Part shown: positions 42,770-55,813 of the stretch, one piece after another
Layout: each line of letters starts with the position of its first letter
Position numbering within the stretch: the stretch's first letter is position 1
Assembly: GCF_030272615.1 (NCBI RefSeq)
Contig: NC_081405.1
Coordinates: 315,232,541 to 315,296,540 of the forward strand
Reading direction: 5' to 3'
Length of the DNA stretch: 64,000 nucleotides
From: Cryptomeria japonica
Taxonomy: Eukaryota > Streptophyta > Pinopsida > Cupressales > Cupressaceae
Notes under the pieces: generated by a model
Database searches by the model: none
Told to the model about the DNA's origin: nothing
What the model saw: only the letters and a program-made list of their open reading frames with translations
Made by a program: the position numbers and the translations under genes

Positions 42770-44800
42770 TTATTTTTTAATTTAAAATTACCTATAAAAA
42801 TGGGATATCTGATTTGCTTAGGTGTTTACCATTGAAAGGTGTACTGACACCCAAGGCAAGCAAAATGTCCAAATGGATTTTTGCATTTTTAGGCGAGTGG
42901 AAAAGGTTATTTTTTTCACATCACCACTTTTTGGCCCCCCATGATCCTACACTAACCCAATTGAACAACTAATTAATTGAATAGAGCTCGAAAGAAACTA
43001 TCAACATCATTGATAATTAAACTAGTTACTATCATAGCACAAAATGCTACATATTCAACAACATACATAATTTGAGTGGCAATCTGAATCATCTTATATT
43101 GTCATTAATATCAATAAAAAGGTTCAAGTTTTACAACTTACAATCAAATTCTACATACCCCAAAATTGCAGTCCCTAATCTGATTTGAAACACAAAATTA
43201 CCTTAAACAAATTCAGCCACGTCCCGATCATTAAGTATGTTAACAATTGATTGGTCTTTCTCAAACCCCTTAACATCACTCTTTAGTTTATTTGCGATGA
43301 ACAAAATATGTTTGCTACTATGGACTAGGTTTCCCACTTATACACCTCCCTACTGGTAGCATGTAGAATGGTATGTTGACCTTAGTGAATAGTTGCAGTG
43401 TTATGAACTCCCTTAGGTTGATATTTGGTCTTACATGACCCCTCCCATTGTTCATTGACCTATACAACACTCCCCCCAATGTGAACACAAATAGTACGCA
43501 CCTCCATAGTATAAATGACTAGCAAGTATGTTCTAAACAAATATGGCCAGCAAAGTATGACCCCCAACAATGTTGTACAACTCTCAAACCCTACTTCTAT
43601 GACACCAATCAATCTGAAACATCACTTTTTAATGCTAGGAAACTAGAACAAATACCTAACAAAGTGTTGTGACTTGTTCCTAGCTGAGCCTTCACTATCT
43701 GACTGAAACATCTATGCCCATCAACTCATTCAATGCCATTTTTTTATTTTTTTTTACAAATGGTCTTTCATAGGCATAAGAAATGTCACACTTGAGGGAT
43801 TACATTCCCAAATACCAGAAAAGACTCCTGAATTTCTCCACAAATCACCAATTCCAAGATAACATAATTTCTAAGATAGCTCAATCAACATTTAAAGCTC
43901 TTATTTATAACTCCATTTGGGCACACTTCCCAAAACACCATAAATGTGGGATTAAATAGTGTTATAATAAAATATTAATATCCCCTAATGTCTCCATAAT
44001 GCAAGGGAACTTTTGATTTTTCCTTTTGAACATTAGTCCCAACATTTAATAATCACTAAAGTTAAATATTTAAACTTAACTTTATGAACTTTTAATTTAA
44101 TTGCTTAATTAAATAATGTCATTAAATTTGCAAACCTGATGAAGAATTAAATGCACCAAAACTATTGGCATCCAAAAATGATTCAAATATTTCAAGTCAC
44201 TAAGCCACAATTGATTTACTATAAATAGTAAGTATCAGGAAACCCTCCCAAAACACCTCTCATTCTCTTGAAACTAGAAATGCCTAGAGCAAATCCCTCA
44301 ATAATCTCTATAAAGTCCTTGTTAGCCCTTTGGACCAAGGAAAAATGGGCTAACAACATATCACCACATCACTAGCTAAAAGGGGTACATTACAACCATC
44401 ACCAAATATAACTACTCCATTCATTTCCTCCTCAATTTTAACCGACTCATTTATGAAATTTTTTATTTTTTGTACACTTTCTCCCAATTTTTATTGCATA
44501 TGTAGTATCTTAAATGGTATACCCTTGAAAATTATATGCTTAGTTTAGCACCTATTTTGGGTATTATGATTGATCTTATTTGAATGTCTCTATCCTAAGA
44601 TAAGATCTGTGGGTTACCTTAACTAGTGCCTAGCATTTTGTGCACCCAAAACAGGTTCGACACTAGCATCCAATGCTAGTATCCTCCCAATTTGGCTCCA
44701 AATTAAAAAAAAAAATGAATGTCAACTTCAGACCTTTAATGGTTGTACATCCTATTTCTAGCCTTTCCAAAATTGTTGTTTTTGGAAATGTGTAAGACAC
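42770..44800. other. AT-rich noncoding stretch
   Basis: I see no ORF with recognisable content, RNA gene or clear repeat here. Confidence 0.5.
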
Positions 44801-45610
44801 AAATAAAGGTGACTACCTTTCATATTTAAAAGCCTAATTGAATTCTCTTGCAATATATTTCTATTAAGAAATCAATCCAATTCATATTTTGTGGGGTTAC
44901 AAACCTATCAAGAAGACATATTTGAAGATTCATCATAAAGTACTTAAAGTATCTTTCATAATAGTTTCCATCATGCTATATTGATATTTTACTAGACTTC
45001 ATGAGAGAAAGTATACATTACTTTACATAGGATCCAAGCATGTGTTTTCTCCATGAGGTAATCATTGTTATTTTATTTTATTTATAATCCTCTACTCCTA
45101 AGAGAGGATGCAATAGTTTATCATTCATCATGACTATTATTAAGGTGGGGACACCAACACAAAGTTTGACTTAGGAAATCCCCTACATAGAACAACCATT
45201 TTTCACTCTTTTTATTTGTACGTGTAAATTTGAAGCTAGATGATGATAGAAAGATAGATGTCGATAAAATAGACATTTATGGACAATTCTACATTTCAAA
45301 CAATAAAAACCCTAAGATTTTAGAGCTAGCCATTATGTCCTCTCATGTTTGCTATAAATTTTGAGGACAACAACCTAATAGCCTCTTAATCATGTTTTTG
45401 ACAATGTATTTTACATTAACCTTATACATGACTCTAGCACCCAGTTCCCTAGTCCTAACTAGTTTTCTCTTGTTTCCTATCATAGGTTCCACTCTATCTT
45501 GTATTTCTAGATCTATCATTCTAATGTGCATTTCTATTTTAAGTTTCATGCACTTTTTTTATCTTGTTCATTTAGTACTGTAAACATATTTTATTAGGGT
45601 GTCCAATTTT
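44800..45610 (+). repeat. direct repeat copy 1 (possible LARD LTR)
   Basis: About 0.8 kb aligns in the same orientation with 48770-49555. Shared anchors include TTGAATTCTC, TCATTCATCATG-like stretches, GTGGGGACACCAACACAA, GAGGACAACAACCTAATAG and GCATTTCTATTTTAAGTTTCA-like sequence. Divergence is high. Boundaries are approximate. Confidence 0.6.
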
Positions 45611-48600
45611 AGACTCTCCTAGAACTCACTTTAGTGTTTCCCATTCCTCTATGCATTATAATAAATATATTGATTTAAATAAAAATTCAATTTAATATTA
45701 TGAATCCTATTTCACTTTGTTACATTAACACTTTACTATTTGGGCCCTTATTTTAAGTTGTGCCCTTTATCCTTTATTGTTTTAATTCATTATAATTCCT
45801 ACCCTATTTCACATCTCAATACATATTTCCCTCATGTAAACATTATAACTTCTCTTATAAATTACATTTATCTCATTAAGACCATATTATCCTATATCCC
45901 TAAAAAAATGGGCCTAATTTGTCGAGATAGGGTGACCCTGAGCTCTGTTGTCCTCATACAAGGTCATGCCAAACCCTGTTGTCCAAAATATTTTGCATAG
46001 AATTTTGGGAGGATAATATGTCAGTCCTACCCTATCCAAAACTATCCCCAATGTGAAAATATGAAAAATTTAATTTATGCTAAAGGTTATTTTATTTTGA
46101 GATCCCTATTTAAGGCATCCCTCCTTATTCATTTCATCATCTCTCATTATCATCTTATCTCTATGCTATGAATCCTATTATAGTGCTGATTTGAGTCTAA
46201 AGATAAACAAGCTACATCAAGGCATCTTCTACTATGTTTCAATTATCAATTCATGACAAATTTTATGTCATTTATCATGTTATTGCATCAACAATTGAAG
46301 GTATATGATCAGTTCAACCACCCATTGCAATTTCAAGCCTCAAATTTATATCGAGCCTTTGTCCTTAAAAGGAATGCTTGATATTTTCGTTATATTTGAA
46401 TTCCAATATCAATTATAGAGTTAATTTGAAACATGAGGTTTTACATAGGCAAACCTCTATCAACAATACTTTTTCTCTTCTTTCTATGTGTAGGTGACAA
46501 CTTCAAGAGTTGTAAATCTATAATTAGGTAGAGTAGATGGAGACAACTAGATCCATCCTTTGCAAGAATAAAATTTTGAGGATAAGGCCACTCCACTCTC
46601 CTCTATCTGATGAATTTACCACAATAAATTCTTGGGTAGTATTTGAGCATGATTGTGATTTTGGAATAGTTAATTTTACCAGCATCTCACATTATAGGGA
46701 TAGGATCACTTGGAGCTCCATTATTCTAGGATAGGGTCACTCCAAGCTCCATTGTGATGGGATAGAGTGACTCCAAGTTCCATTGTCCTTCTATTTTAGG
46801 TTCAAATTCTAGTCACAGGGTCCATTTGTCTTCATCAATTTAGATCTATAGTTATAACTTCATATCAAGCTTGCAATTATTTGTTCATATTTTTTATGTC
46901 AATTTTAAATCGTTAGCCCTAGATCTAGCATTCAATTTCCTTATTTTCAATATCCAATTAAACCCAAAAATAAGAAGGATTGAAATCGAATTAGCATTCA
47001 ACTCTTTTTCACACAAATTGAGATTGAATCTATTGATATCACTCCTTTCAATGCAACATTTGAGAGATGGGTCTATCTTTCATGCGTAAACATAGAAACA
47101 CATATCCTTCCTTTATTATATTTTGGTTAACCTAACTCTTCTTATACTTGCATATTTTTAATTTTTTAGTTTCATATCTAATTTTTGTATGTAATTCTCA
47201 AATTTAGATGTATTAATTCACAGGTTATGTACTTGCATTAGGAAAAAAAAGTAGTAATAAAGAAATTATACTTTCCATATGTTATCATTTCAAAAATAAA
47301 ATTGTTTCCATTTAGTTAGCTTCATGATACATATATATGATGGTTTCTTACTCCTTATGATATATGCATAGAATTTATACGTCTAGTACAGATACATGTT
47401 TTGTTATTGCAGTTACATAGGATTGATTTAGTATTCATATGGATGTGTGGGACTTGATTGTCGATTATTTGGATGGTACATCTAATTGTATTATGAATTT
47501 TCTCAAGCTTTGTAGATGATCTTAGTGGTCTATAATTGGTATTGACTAAGTGAGATTCTTTTGGTGATCAATCTGTTAGAGTATGCTTAGATTTTGGTCC
47601 GCATTATGGTGTATTGCTTCATCAAGTTCTTCCAGTTGTAATATGATTTTGCTAGATGCAATGCTACATAAATCTCCCTTTCTAGGTTCTCATTTTATCT
47701 AGAGTTAAATTTATGTTGATCTATGTATTGCCTTATGCAGTGATATAGTGATAGGTTGCAGGAATATGTTGCATTCCTCTACCTTCTATATTTTGGTGGT
47801 GTGGTTTGATACTTATATCTATGTTGATGTGTGATAGTGCTATGCGGTACATTGGAAAGTGTTTTTGGTGGTCTATATATTTCGAATTAGTTTCATTAGC
47901 GAGAATTAACAATTTTATTTCTTGTAGCTAACCTATGATGTTTTGGTCCATGTGATACTGTGAAACTATAGGCGGTGATTTTGAATGGATACAAAGGTGT
48001 TCCAATATGGTGTGATGTTTGACATGCCTCATTATACCTTTTATATTACATTGAAGAATATTTTTGGCCTAACTCTTTATATCTACACATTACATCAAAT
48101 TAGGCCAAACTAATTGACGTTGTTTTGATTGTGAATGGTGTATAAAGGATGAAATTATTTTCGAGGAAGGTAGATAATTTGTATATTATGGTGTTATGTG
48201 ATATTGTGTAAGTGTAAAGGTGCGGAAGTATAGTTGACTAGTTATGAAGGTAGTTTTAGATGTGTGTTAACAATGAACTGTAATCAAAATATTAGAGGAT
48301 GTTCTTCTTAGAAATTTAATCATATTGATACTGCAATCTTATATTCTTTATTTATTATCCTAAAAAAGTGATCTTTGCTGTCTGAAAGTCTCAATTGTAT
48401 CTTGCCTTGAGCTTGTACATCTCAATAATGCAAGTCCCCTTCATCTTTCCCTAAGTTTGTGCACAGGTCTCAATATTGCAAGTCCATATTAGGAGAAGTG
48501 AGATTCATTGGCCTTGAACCTAAAAAAATATACAGTGTTTTTCATATAGTGGGATAGTTCTCACTATGGTTTTTACCTCATTGAGTTTTTCGTGTAAAAT

Positions 48601-48769
48601 CATGGCACGGTAATGTGTGATTGCTATTTTATTTTTCAGTTATTTACTTCTACACATGTGGTAAATGGAATGAATGCTAATTGATTGGTTGATTTGGTTA
48701 AGTTTTAATAAATGTTGATTCACCACCCTCTTAGCATCTAGAAGTCTTCAATAGTTCAAAAAAGGTGCA
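45611..48769. other. noncoding interior between the direct repeats
   Basis: A 3.2-kb stretch without convincing coding potential. If the flanking repeats are LTRs, this would be the interior of a large retrotransposon derivative. No primer site or polypurine tract was found at the expected places, which weakens that reading. Confidence 0.45.
46698..46788 (+). repeat. three tandem ~30-bp units
   Basis: Three successive copies of GGATAGGGTCACTCCAAGC plus TCCATTGT, with substitutions. A related single unit lies near 45924 (GATAGGGTGACC). No function is evident. Confidence 0.7.
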
Positions 48770-49555
48770 AGAAATATAAATGTTAATCCCTTTTGTATTT
48801 GAAATTATTATTGAATTCTCTAAAAAAAATTCATTAAGAAAAAAGTTCAATTCATTTATTTAAATGTTATAGTTGTATAAAGTAGAGACATATGAGGATT
48901 TATCCTCAAGTACTTGAGACATCCTTCATTATTTTTGCCATCATGGTGTTGATCATTTTTAGGACATCATGAGAGCATGTCTTTATCACCTCACATGAGA
49001 TCAAAGTAAGGTTTTTGTGCATGACGTAATCACTGTGATTATATTTTATTTATTTTTCTATTCTCCTAAGAGAGCATGTGATGGCGTATAATTTATCATT
49101 TATGTTGTGAAGGTGGGAACACCAACACAAGTTTTGACTTAGAAATTAATCAAAATTAATGGGAAGGGTTTGTGTGAATAGATGCATATTTGAAAATTAA
49201 TGGTGATCATAAAATAGAAAGAGTAGATAGTGAAGAAAATTTTTAGATTTTGGACAACATAAAACACTCAAACACTAGATTTGTGTGCTAGTTTCCTCCC
49301 ATTTTTTCTCTATATTTTAAGGGTAGCAACCTAGTGGCTTCCTAATAGTATCTTCTGCATCAACCTACCTTAGGATTCTAGTGCCTAGTGCCACCATCTT
49401 TCATATTTTACTCGTACAGTTTTTATAACAATATTAATTTTATGTTCAATTTCTATAATTTTTTTTTTTTTCAAGTGCATTTATGTTCTAAGTTTCATAT
49501 ATTCTATTAATCTTCTAAATAATTACATTTTTAAGTATATTTTATTACACATGTT
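48770..49555 (+). repeat. direct repeat copy 2 (possible LARD LTR)
   Basis: The partner of 44800-45610, ending shortly before the 3' end of LINE-2. It contains GTGGGAACACCAACACAA and AGCAACCTAGTGG as counterparts of the anchors in copy 1. Confidence 0.6.
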
Positions 49556-49619
49556 TAATCAATCTCTAATCACAACTAGAACATAATATACTAGGTGCTT
49601 TGATTAATAAAAGAAGGAT

Positions 49620-51335
49620 AGGTTTGTACCATTACATATATGCATAGCGACACTTGGAGCACATGAGAGATGCACAACTAGCCAAAAAAACCTCTCACTA
49701 ACATTGAACAAAAACCTAACAGGGCATCCTGAAAGCTGGTAGAGAAACTAGAAAACTAGTAGAAACAAAAATACCAAGAAAAAGAAAACCAACACAACCA
49801 CCCAAGAATGACACAAAGAGATTGCCAGCTACATGGGGGAATTTTTATGCTGCCAATCCTAGCATAAACTTAACACTTTATCAAAGAATGACACCTTTTT
49901 CCAAGACCCAACTCTGAAGCTGGAGGAAACCAATGAAAAACCAAGGGTGGCTTTAACTAGGGACTCTATGGGGCCTAATCCCATAATAAAGGCCTCGGTA
50001 CGTATTCTTTTCTTCTCTCTTTTCCTATTAAAATTTCCTTGTATGGTTTGGATAGCATGTAAACAAGATTTATTCATGTTGGCCGCATTCCTCGAGGCCA
50101 AATTGACCTCCTAGAAACACTTAATTTGTTCCACCTCCATTTTAGTCTCAGACATATTGAGTTGGGCATCCATGTCTTCAATCATCCCATTCACCCTATC
50201 CCACTTCTCTATAAGGCCAACACATTTAATAACAGACTTCCAAACTCTACCATCATCAATATCCTCAAATTAGGTATTAGCTCTAACTTTTGCCTCAACA
50301 ACCATCTCCAACCTATTATTTTTCCTTATCATCACATTCATTTGTCCAAATTATCCTATCTTTGTACATCATCAAGAATGTCCTTCATAGTCTTGGTGAG
50401 GACCCTAATCAATCTTGGAGGCTTAGTATTAGTAGAGGGGGGAAGGGTTGTGGGAGGAGGGTAAAGGTTAATATATTTATTAACATTAGTGGCAGGGGAC
50501 TAATCTGAGATCATAGTTTTAGAGGAACCTGATTTATTAGATGAAATGGAGTTAGACTTTGAGTCCTCAATAATTTCCACATCCTCATGTTCCTCAATAT
50601 GGGGTTCCTCAATAAAGTCTTTTTTAGAGGTAGCAATAGCTTTGAATTTAGTCATGTGCACAAGGTTTTTTCTAGTGGTCATTTCAAGGCCTAAATGAGA
50701 CACTTTAGTAGAGTTGGATGAGGTGATAATAAGATCAACATATAAGTTGGGGTCATAGTTGGAACCAATTTCAATAGTGGAGATCCCACCCGAGGAGGTT
50801 TAGGCCAAATGGAAATTATACAACCTATGAATAAGACCCTAATGAATGGGGCTTTACCCTTGATAACAACCTCAAAAATAGATTGAGACAAGGAAGATAA
50901 GAACCAATAATGAAAGTTAAATGTTACCCCGTGGCATAGGTGATTCAACATAAGAAAGAGTTGAAGGTGAAATCTCATCTTTCTACAATCCAAGTTGAAA
51001 TACTACATTAAGAGAAGGGAAATCTCCTTCTAGATACTAGGGAGCTCTTCTCTATTGTAGCCACTTTGGAGTTTGGAGACCCCTTTGCTAGGTTCAAAGA
51101 AACAGTTGAAATCTTTGTTATAACTCCTCTTAGTTTTCTTGGGGAAGAAAAAACCAACCAGGGTCAAGCAAGTCACTTTCACAATGGTCTCCTCAAAAAC
51201 CACAAAGGCTACACTAGTAATCTTAATATTGTCATTATCCTAGGCTTGAACAAAGTTCATAAACAGTTTAGGATCATGGCCATTCATACCCTCCACATAG
51301 GAGTCCAAATTGCCCTGGATTACCTTACTCTGGAG
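49620..51335 (-). pseudogene. LINE-2 ORF3, homologue of LINE-1 ORF3
   Basis: Reading leftwards from about 51335: LDSYVEGMNGHDPKLFMNF aligns with LSSFIERLHGCDGKI of LINE-1. Next KEISLLLM, a stop, YFNLD aligns with REILFVLMRYITLD. LMLNHLCHGVTFNFHYWFLS (50940-50880) aligns with LLNHFRHNDKVNFPYFLLC. After a frame change, 50703-50500 is an acidic Glu/Ser stretch (IEEHEDVEIIEDSKS) matching the acidic linker. Near 50270-49860 a charged helical region (VEQIKCF, TIQGNFNRKREKKR) matches the coiled-coil tail in kind. The order after RNase H is the same as in LINE-1. Function unknown. Confidence 0.7.
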
Positions 51336-51689
51336 TTCACCATTATTTTATCTCATAATATTTGTTTAGTTCAACTTGGTTCAAATCTCCCCCTATCATC
51401 ACAACCCCAGAAGCCAAATTGAGAAAGTGGCAGGTTTTAAAGTAGTAGTCATGAGTACCAACAGTATTAAATTCTCACCACCTTATCCAACAAGGAAAGG
51501 AGAAGGAAAGAATAGAAAATACCAAAAAGGTGATGTTGGGATTACACATCAATAATGGGTATGTCATTTGAAATCATGGCCTCGGCCATACTAGGGACTT
51601 CATACAAGTTGGACTAAACTTTCAAATTATTAACCATCATGCCAAGCATGACCAACTTGTCTGCCACACTATTTTCCTTGCACCAGACG

Positions 51690-52369
51690 TGGAAAACTTT
51701 AACATGGATGAGAGAAAGCTAGAGGGTGTGACACTTGCCAATGGGAAAGGCAATCTTCTAGTCTAGCTTAGCCACCTCATTAAGCATCATAATGTTGTTG
51801 CGAGAGTCAACTTCAACAATGATATTTTTAAGGCCCATCTCCCTAGCCACAACAAGCCCGTGAAATACAGTGGCCACTTCAGCCACATTGGAAGTTTGTA
51901 CCCCAAGGTTTGGCACATAAGTGAGGATCATACCACCATGTGAATCCCTAATAACACCACCCCCTCTCACCTGACCTAGGTTACCATGGAAAGACTCATC
52001 AAAATTCAACTTTATCCAACCAGTGTCAAGAGGGGTCCATTTAATAGCATTACAAAAACCAATAAGAGGGGAAAATAAGCTAGAAAGAATATCGAGATCC
52101 CCAGATTTGGCGATCACCCAATCTAGGAGAAGAAAAGGGTGAGAATGATTTTGGTTCACAAAAGAGATAATATTCTCTTTGAAATTTGATATGATTTTAT
52201 TAATTAGTTCCTCAAATCCATAATTTCTTTCCCTGGAGATTTTATTATTCCACTCTTTCCACATGCACCAGCTAGTGTTGAATAAATATTGCCTCCAAAG
52301 CTCGAGCAATATGGGATGCCTAGAGGGCGAACCACCCAAGAGATTAAAATATGAAACATACTTGATCAA
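51690..52369 (-). pseudogene. LINE-2 ORF2, RNase H domain
   Basis: The open stretch 52369-51758 holds the reverse-transcriptase-associated C-terminus (MWKEWNNKISRERNYGF) and RNase H: GWIKLNFDESFHGNLGQVRG (first Asp; DES in place of DGA), VAEVATVFHGL (Glu) and IVEVDSRNNIMM (Asp). The domain continues past a stop at about 51758 to VWCKENSVADKLV near 51690, the usual end. It is the same domain and order as in LINE-1 ORF2. Confidence 0.85.
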
Positions 52370-52429
52370 AAAGATATGATCACTAACTTCCCATAAGTTG
52401 TTCCAATTACCTCAAACTTACCAACAACC

Positions 52430-53562
52430 ACCAGAATCACCTCAAAGAATTTGGTCCACATGTTACACCACCAATAATTAAGTTAACTCTCTTTTATTGG
52501 TCTACCTAATACCAAACCTTCTAGCATGCTTAAGAAAGAACACCAAAGGATAGGATTACGTGATAATCTGCTTCTTATACTCAATCAACTTAACTCTGAT
52601 CACTGAAACCAAAAACATATCAGTAGAAATAAGAAATGCTCACCAAAACTGTACACTTTGTATCACCGACAAACTTATACCAAAGATTACTCAAGACATC
52701 CTGACATCCCAAACTCCATATGGGATAAGATAAATAGGTTGAGTTTCCATCAATGACAACTCTTAAGAAATCTCATGCACCAGACATTGTCAATCTCACA
52801 AGATCATCACCAAAATAGTGTCTTATGCCAATATATGGTCCACCAAAAGAAATAGATTTTGGGCAAAGTATTTGTCCTCCAAATAAAGTCCCACTTAAAA
52901 ATGGGCAATAGGGAAGGAAAGGAAATCTCAAACCCAGAGTTAACCATGATGTTTTCATCCTTCAATGGAGCCCAAACCAAGATATCATCTTGGTCTCTTC
53001 TATTAAATCTAAAAGTGTTGAGAATCCTTAGAATCTCTTCCATAACACACTTCAATGGATGAAGGAAGTCGCTCGCTTTGAATTTCAATTCCATGGGATG
53101 TGAAAAGGGAACCCAATAGTCACAAAGATAGATCCCACATCTAGTAGATAGCTAAGCTTTAGTCGCTATGCAAATAGGATGGAACTCGGGAGGGGTAGAG
53201 GAGATCCAATGGTCTTTTCAAAAGTGAATGTCCTAGCCATTACCAAGTTGCCAAATAAAGCCTTTAGAGAGAAAATATTTAGTCTTGAGAAGATTGTTCC
53301 AGATATGAGACCCACTAGTCACAACACTCAAATTCAAGAAAGTCAGTATTCTTCAATTCAAATACTTATTCGTGATAGTCAAAGTCCACTTGGTAACCTC
53401 AAATAATAGTCTCCATCTAATCTTATCCAATAGAGATTCATTGAGGGGCTTCAAGCCTCTGATACTTAGACCCCCAATATGTTTTGTATAGCAATTTTTT
53501 TCCCAATCAATAACTTGGGACATTTTGTTATGTTGCTTGAAGAGGATACAAGATCCTCAATT
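52430..53562 (-). pseudogene. LINE-2 ORF2, RT C-terminus and zinc-finger domain
   Basis: From 53530 leftwards: NKMSQVIDWEKNCYTKHIG, GGLSIRGLKPLNESLLDK and IRWRLLFEV align with the region of LINE-1 ORF2 that follows the RT catalytic core. The zf-RVT-type domain covers 53094-52807 (DILVWAPLKDENIMVNSGF, FKWDFIWRTNTLPKIYFFWW). Stops and frame changes are frequent. Its upstream continuation lies at 59913-60117. Confidence 0.8.
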
Positions 53563-54265
53563 TGGCTAGACCCTAAAAGTGCACAGACTATTGTCTCAAT
53601 CCCCAAACGGCTGGGAACAAACCCACAAAGAATAAACTCAAAACACACAAAGAGACATTGAATCTTTCTATTTTCTATTGAGCTGGAAATTATTTACAAA
53701 AATACAAAACAAACGAAAACACCGAATATACTGATTATAAACTACTATGCAATGATCAGGAGCTACATTCAACTATAAAATACAGAGCTACTCTGAGATC
53801 ACTACAAATCAATGCTTACTTAGAGATGCTTATCGTAAGGAGCAATCATTGCTCAACTAATAGACCATACAATTAGGAGCTATCTTTTCTCAACTGATAA
53901 AAAAACACACAAGTTGTTGTTGTTAACTTAATTCTCTACACTCGCTGTGGACTTGTACTTCTTCTCTAATCAGCTAATCTGAATTCTACTAGACTCTCTA
54001 CTCTTCTCTTTGAGATACCTGCAACCTAGAGAACATTTTCCCTTTTGGTATTGTGATTGTCCTCTCAAAAAGTTTCCCCCAAATTAAAAAATTTAAAATC
54101 ATAGCTACCGCATTAATTTCTTTGTAGTCTACAGTTCATGTCAGGAGCTATTGAGATGGAGATCCCAACCAAATCTTCTCCAAGATGTTTTTTTGTAGCT
54201 CTCCTAAAAAGTAGGTGGGGAATTACGTTGGGGGTTAGTGGCTCAGAGAACATTAAATTCCAACA
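53563..54265 (-). repeat. copia-3 3' LTR
   Basis: A 703-bp LTR matching 59223-59912 with many differences and small indels. A purine tract (GAAAAAAGTGGGAG on the minus strand, 54266-54280) follows on its right. Confidence 0.85.
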
Positions 54266-54399
54266 CTCCCACTTTTTTCTGAGCCAACAAATTCAATCCT
54301 GATCCAAATCAACTATGCCCAAATTTCTCCTTAGGAACTTAAAGCTATCTCTGCCCAATGCCTTGGTGAATATGTCTACTAGCTGCTAGTTAGACCTAC

Positions 54400-55003
54400 A
54401 AAACTCCATTTTGATTTCACCATTCTCAACTAGACTTTAAATAAAGTGATACATAATCTCAATATGCTTGCTTCTTTCATGAAACACAAGATTCTTTCTC
54501 AATGCAATTGATGAAATATTGTCACAAAAGATCGATGTTCCATCCTCTTGTTCTTCCTTCAAATCTGCCAAGAATCTTCTCAACCAAATAGCTAGACATG
54601 ATGTTGCATTCACTACTATATAGTCAGCCTCAGCTGTTGATAGGAAAATAATGGGTTGCTTCTTAGAATCCCATGAGAATACACCCAAACCCAAATGGAA
54701 CACATAGCCTGATGTGCTCTTCACATACCTCAGGATTCTCTTTCCTTCTTTCTAGTGAGTGTTCTTTGGAATCTCCATAAATCTATAAATTAGACTCACT
54801 ACATGCATTATATCAAGCCCAGTTGTTGTTAAATACATCAAACTTCCAACCAAATTCTCAAACTTGGTTGGATCAACACTTTTGCTGCAATCTTCCTTCC
54901 TCAAATTAAGTCTTATAGTTGTTGTTGTTGGTGTAGGCTTGCTACCATGCATTCTAAATCTCTTCAAGGTTTCAATAGCATACTTTTATTGAGATAAATA
55001 TAC
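54400..55003 (-). pseudogene. copia-3 RNase H and C-terminal RT
   Basis: Segments 54967-54752 (RFRMHGSKPTPTTTTIRL, NLVGSLMYLTTTGLDIMHV) and 54724-54437 (KSTSGYVFHLG, STAEADYIVV, FCDNISSIALRKN, HERSKHIEI) are the end of the copia pol. The catalytic residues of RNase H can be recognised. A solo LTR (55004-55808) separates it from the rest of RT. Confidence 0.82.
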
Positions 55004-55808
55004 TATAGACACCTAAAATTGTCCTGTCTAATTAAATAAATATTTTTATTTATTTAATTATTTTATCCTAATTCTTCTATTAATTAAATAAATCTTTATT
55101 TATTTAATTAATTCAATTATCCTTGTCAAGCCTTTTTCCTCATTTAAATAAATACATTTATTTACTTAAATTGTCATTTCCTAAATTACATAAATACTTT
55201 TATTTATTTAATTGATCCCACTTCTTCTATTAATTAAATAAATATTTAATTAATTAATTAATTCATTACCCTTTTCTACCTATGACACATGTCATTTATC
55301 TCTTAATTCTTATACTACCTACACTCTCATTATTTTCTTATTTCCTCTACCTACCCTCTAATCCTAGTCGACCATCTATCTTTTACACCTCTTGATCTTA
55401 TCCCTCCATTTCTTACAGTGTCTTGTATATAAGAGGATACTTCTTTCATTATAAATCCTCCTAAGAACTCCTACCCATTCTAATCTCCTAAGCACTTCTA
55501 GAATTAGAACTTTCATATGCGATCAAGCCTACTTGCAACCACATTTTTGTTCTTTGTTGAGCTCTTGTGCACACATAAAATCTGAGAGCAAATATATCAA
55601 GAAAGATCAATGGGGATAGGAAGAATGGATATTCAAACCCTAATGGACATGTGATGGTATAATCTTTGTGATTTTGTTGATTTGCATTGTCTTAGGTAAT
55701 CTTCATATGTTATGGTGGATCTTTGTTGTTGTTAAGCTAGGGTTTTGTGGTTGAATTCATTTAGTCTTTCAATATTATTGTTTCCATTATCTATTTTCAC
55801 CATAAACA
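55004..55808 (+). repeat. solo LTR related to the Tat element
   Basis: This 805-bp copy aligns over its length with the Tat LTR (16554-17347) in the opposite orientation. It starts TATAGACACC where the Tat LTR has TGTAGACACC, and ends CATAAACA. The target duplication TATAC flanks it (54999-55003 and 55809-55813). No internal element sequence is present, so it arose by recombination between the two LTRs of a former insertion. A TATATAAG promoter-like site lies at about 55433. Confidence 0.9.
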
Positions 55809-55813
55809 TATAC

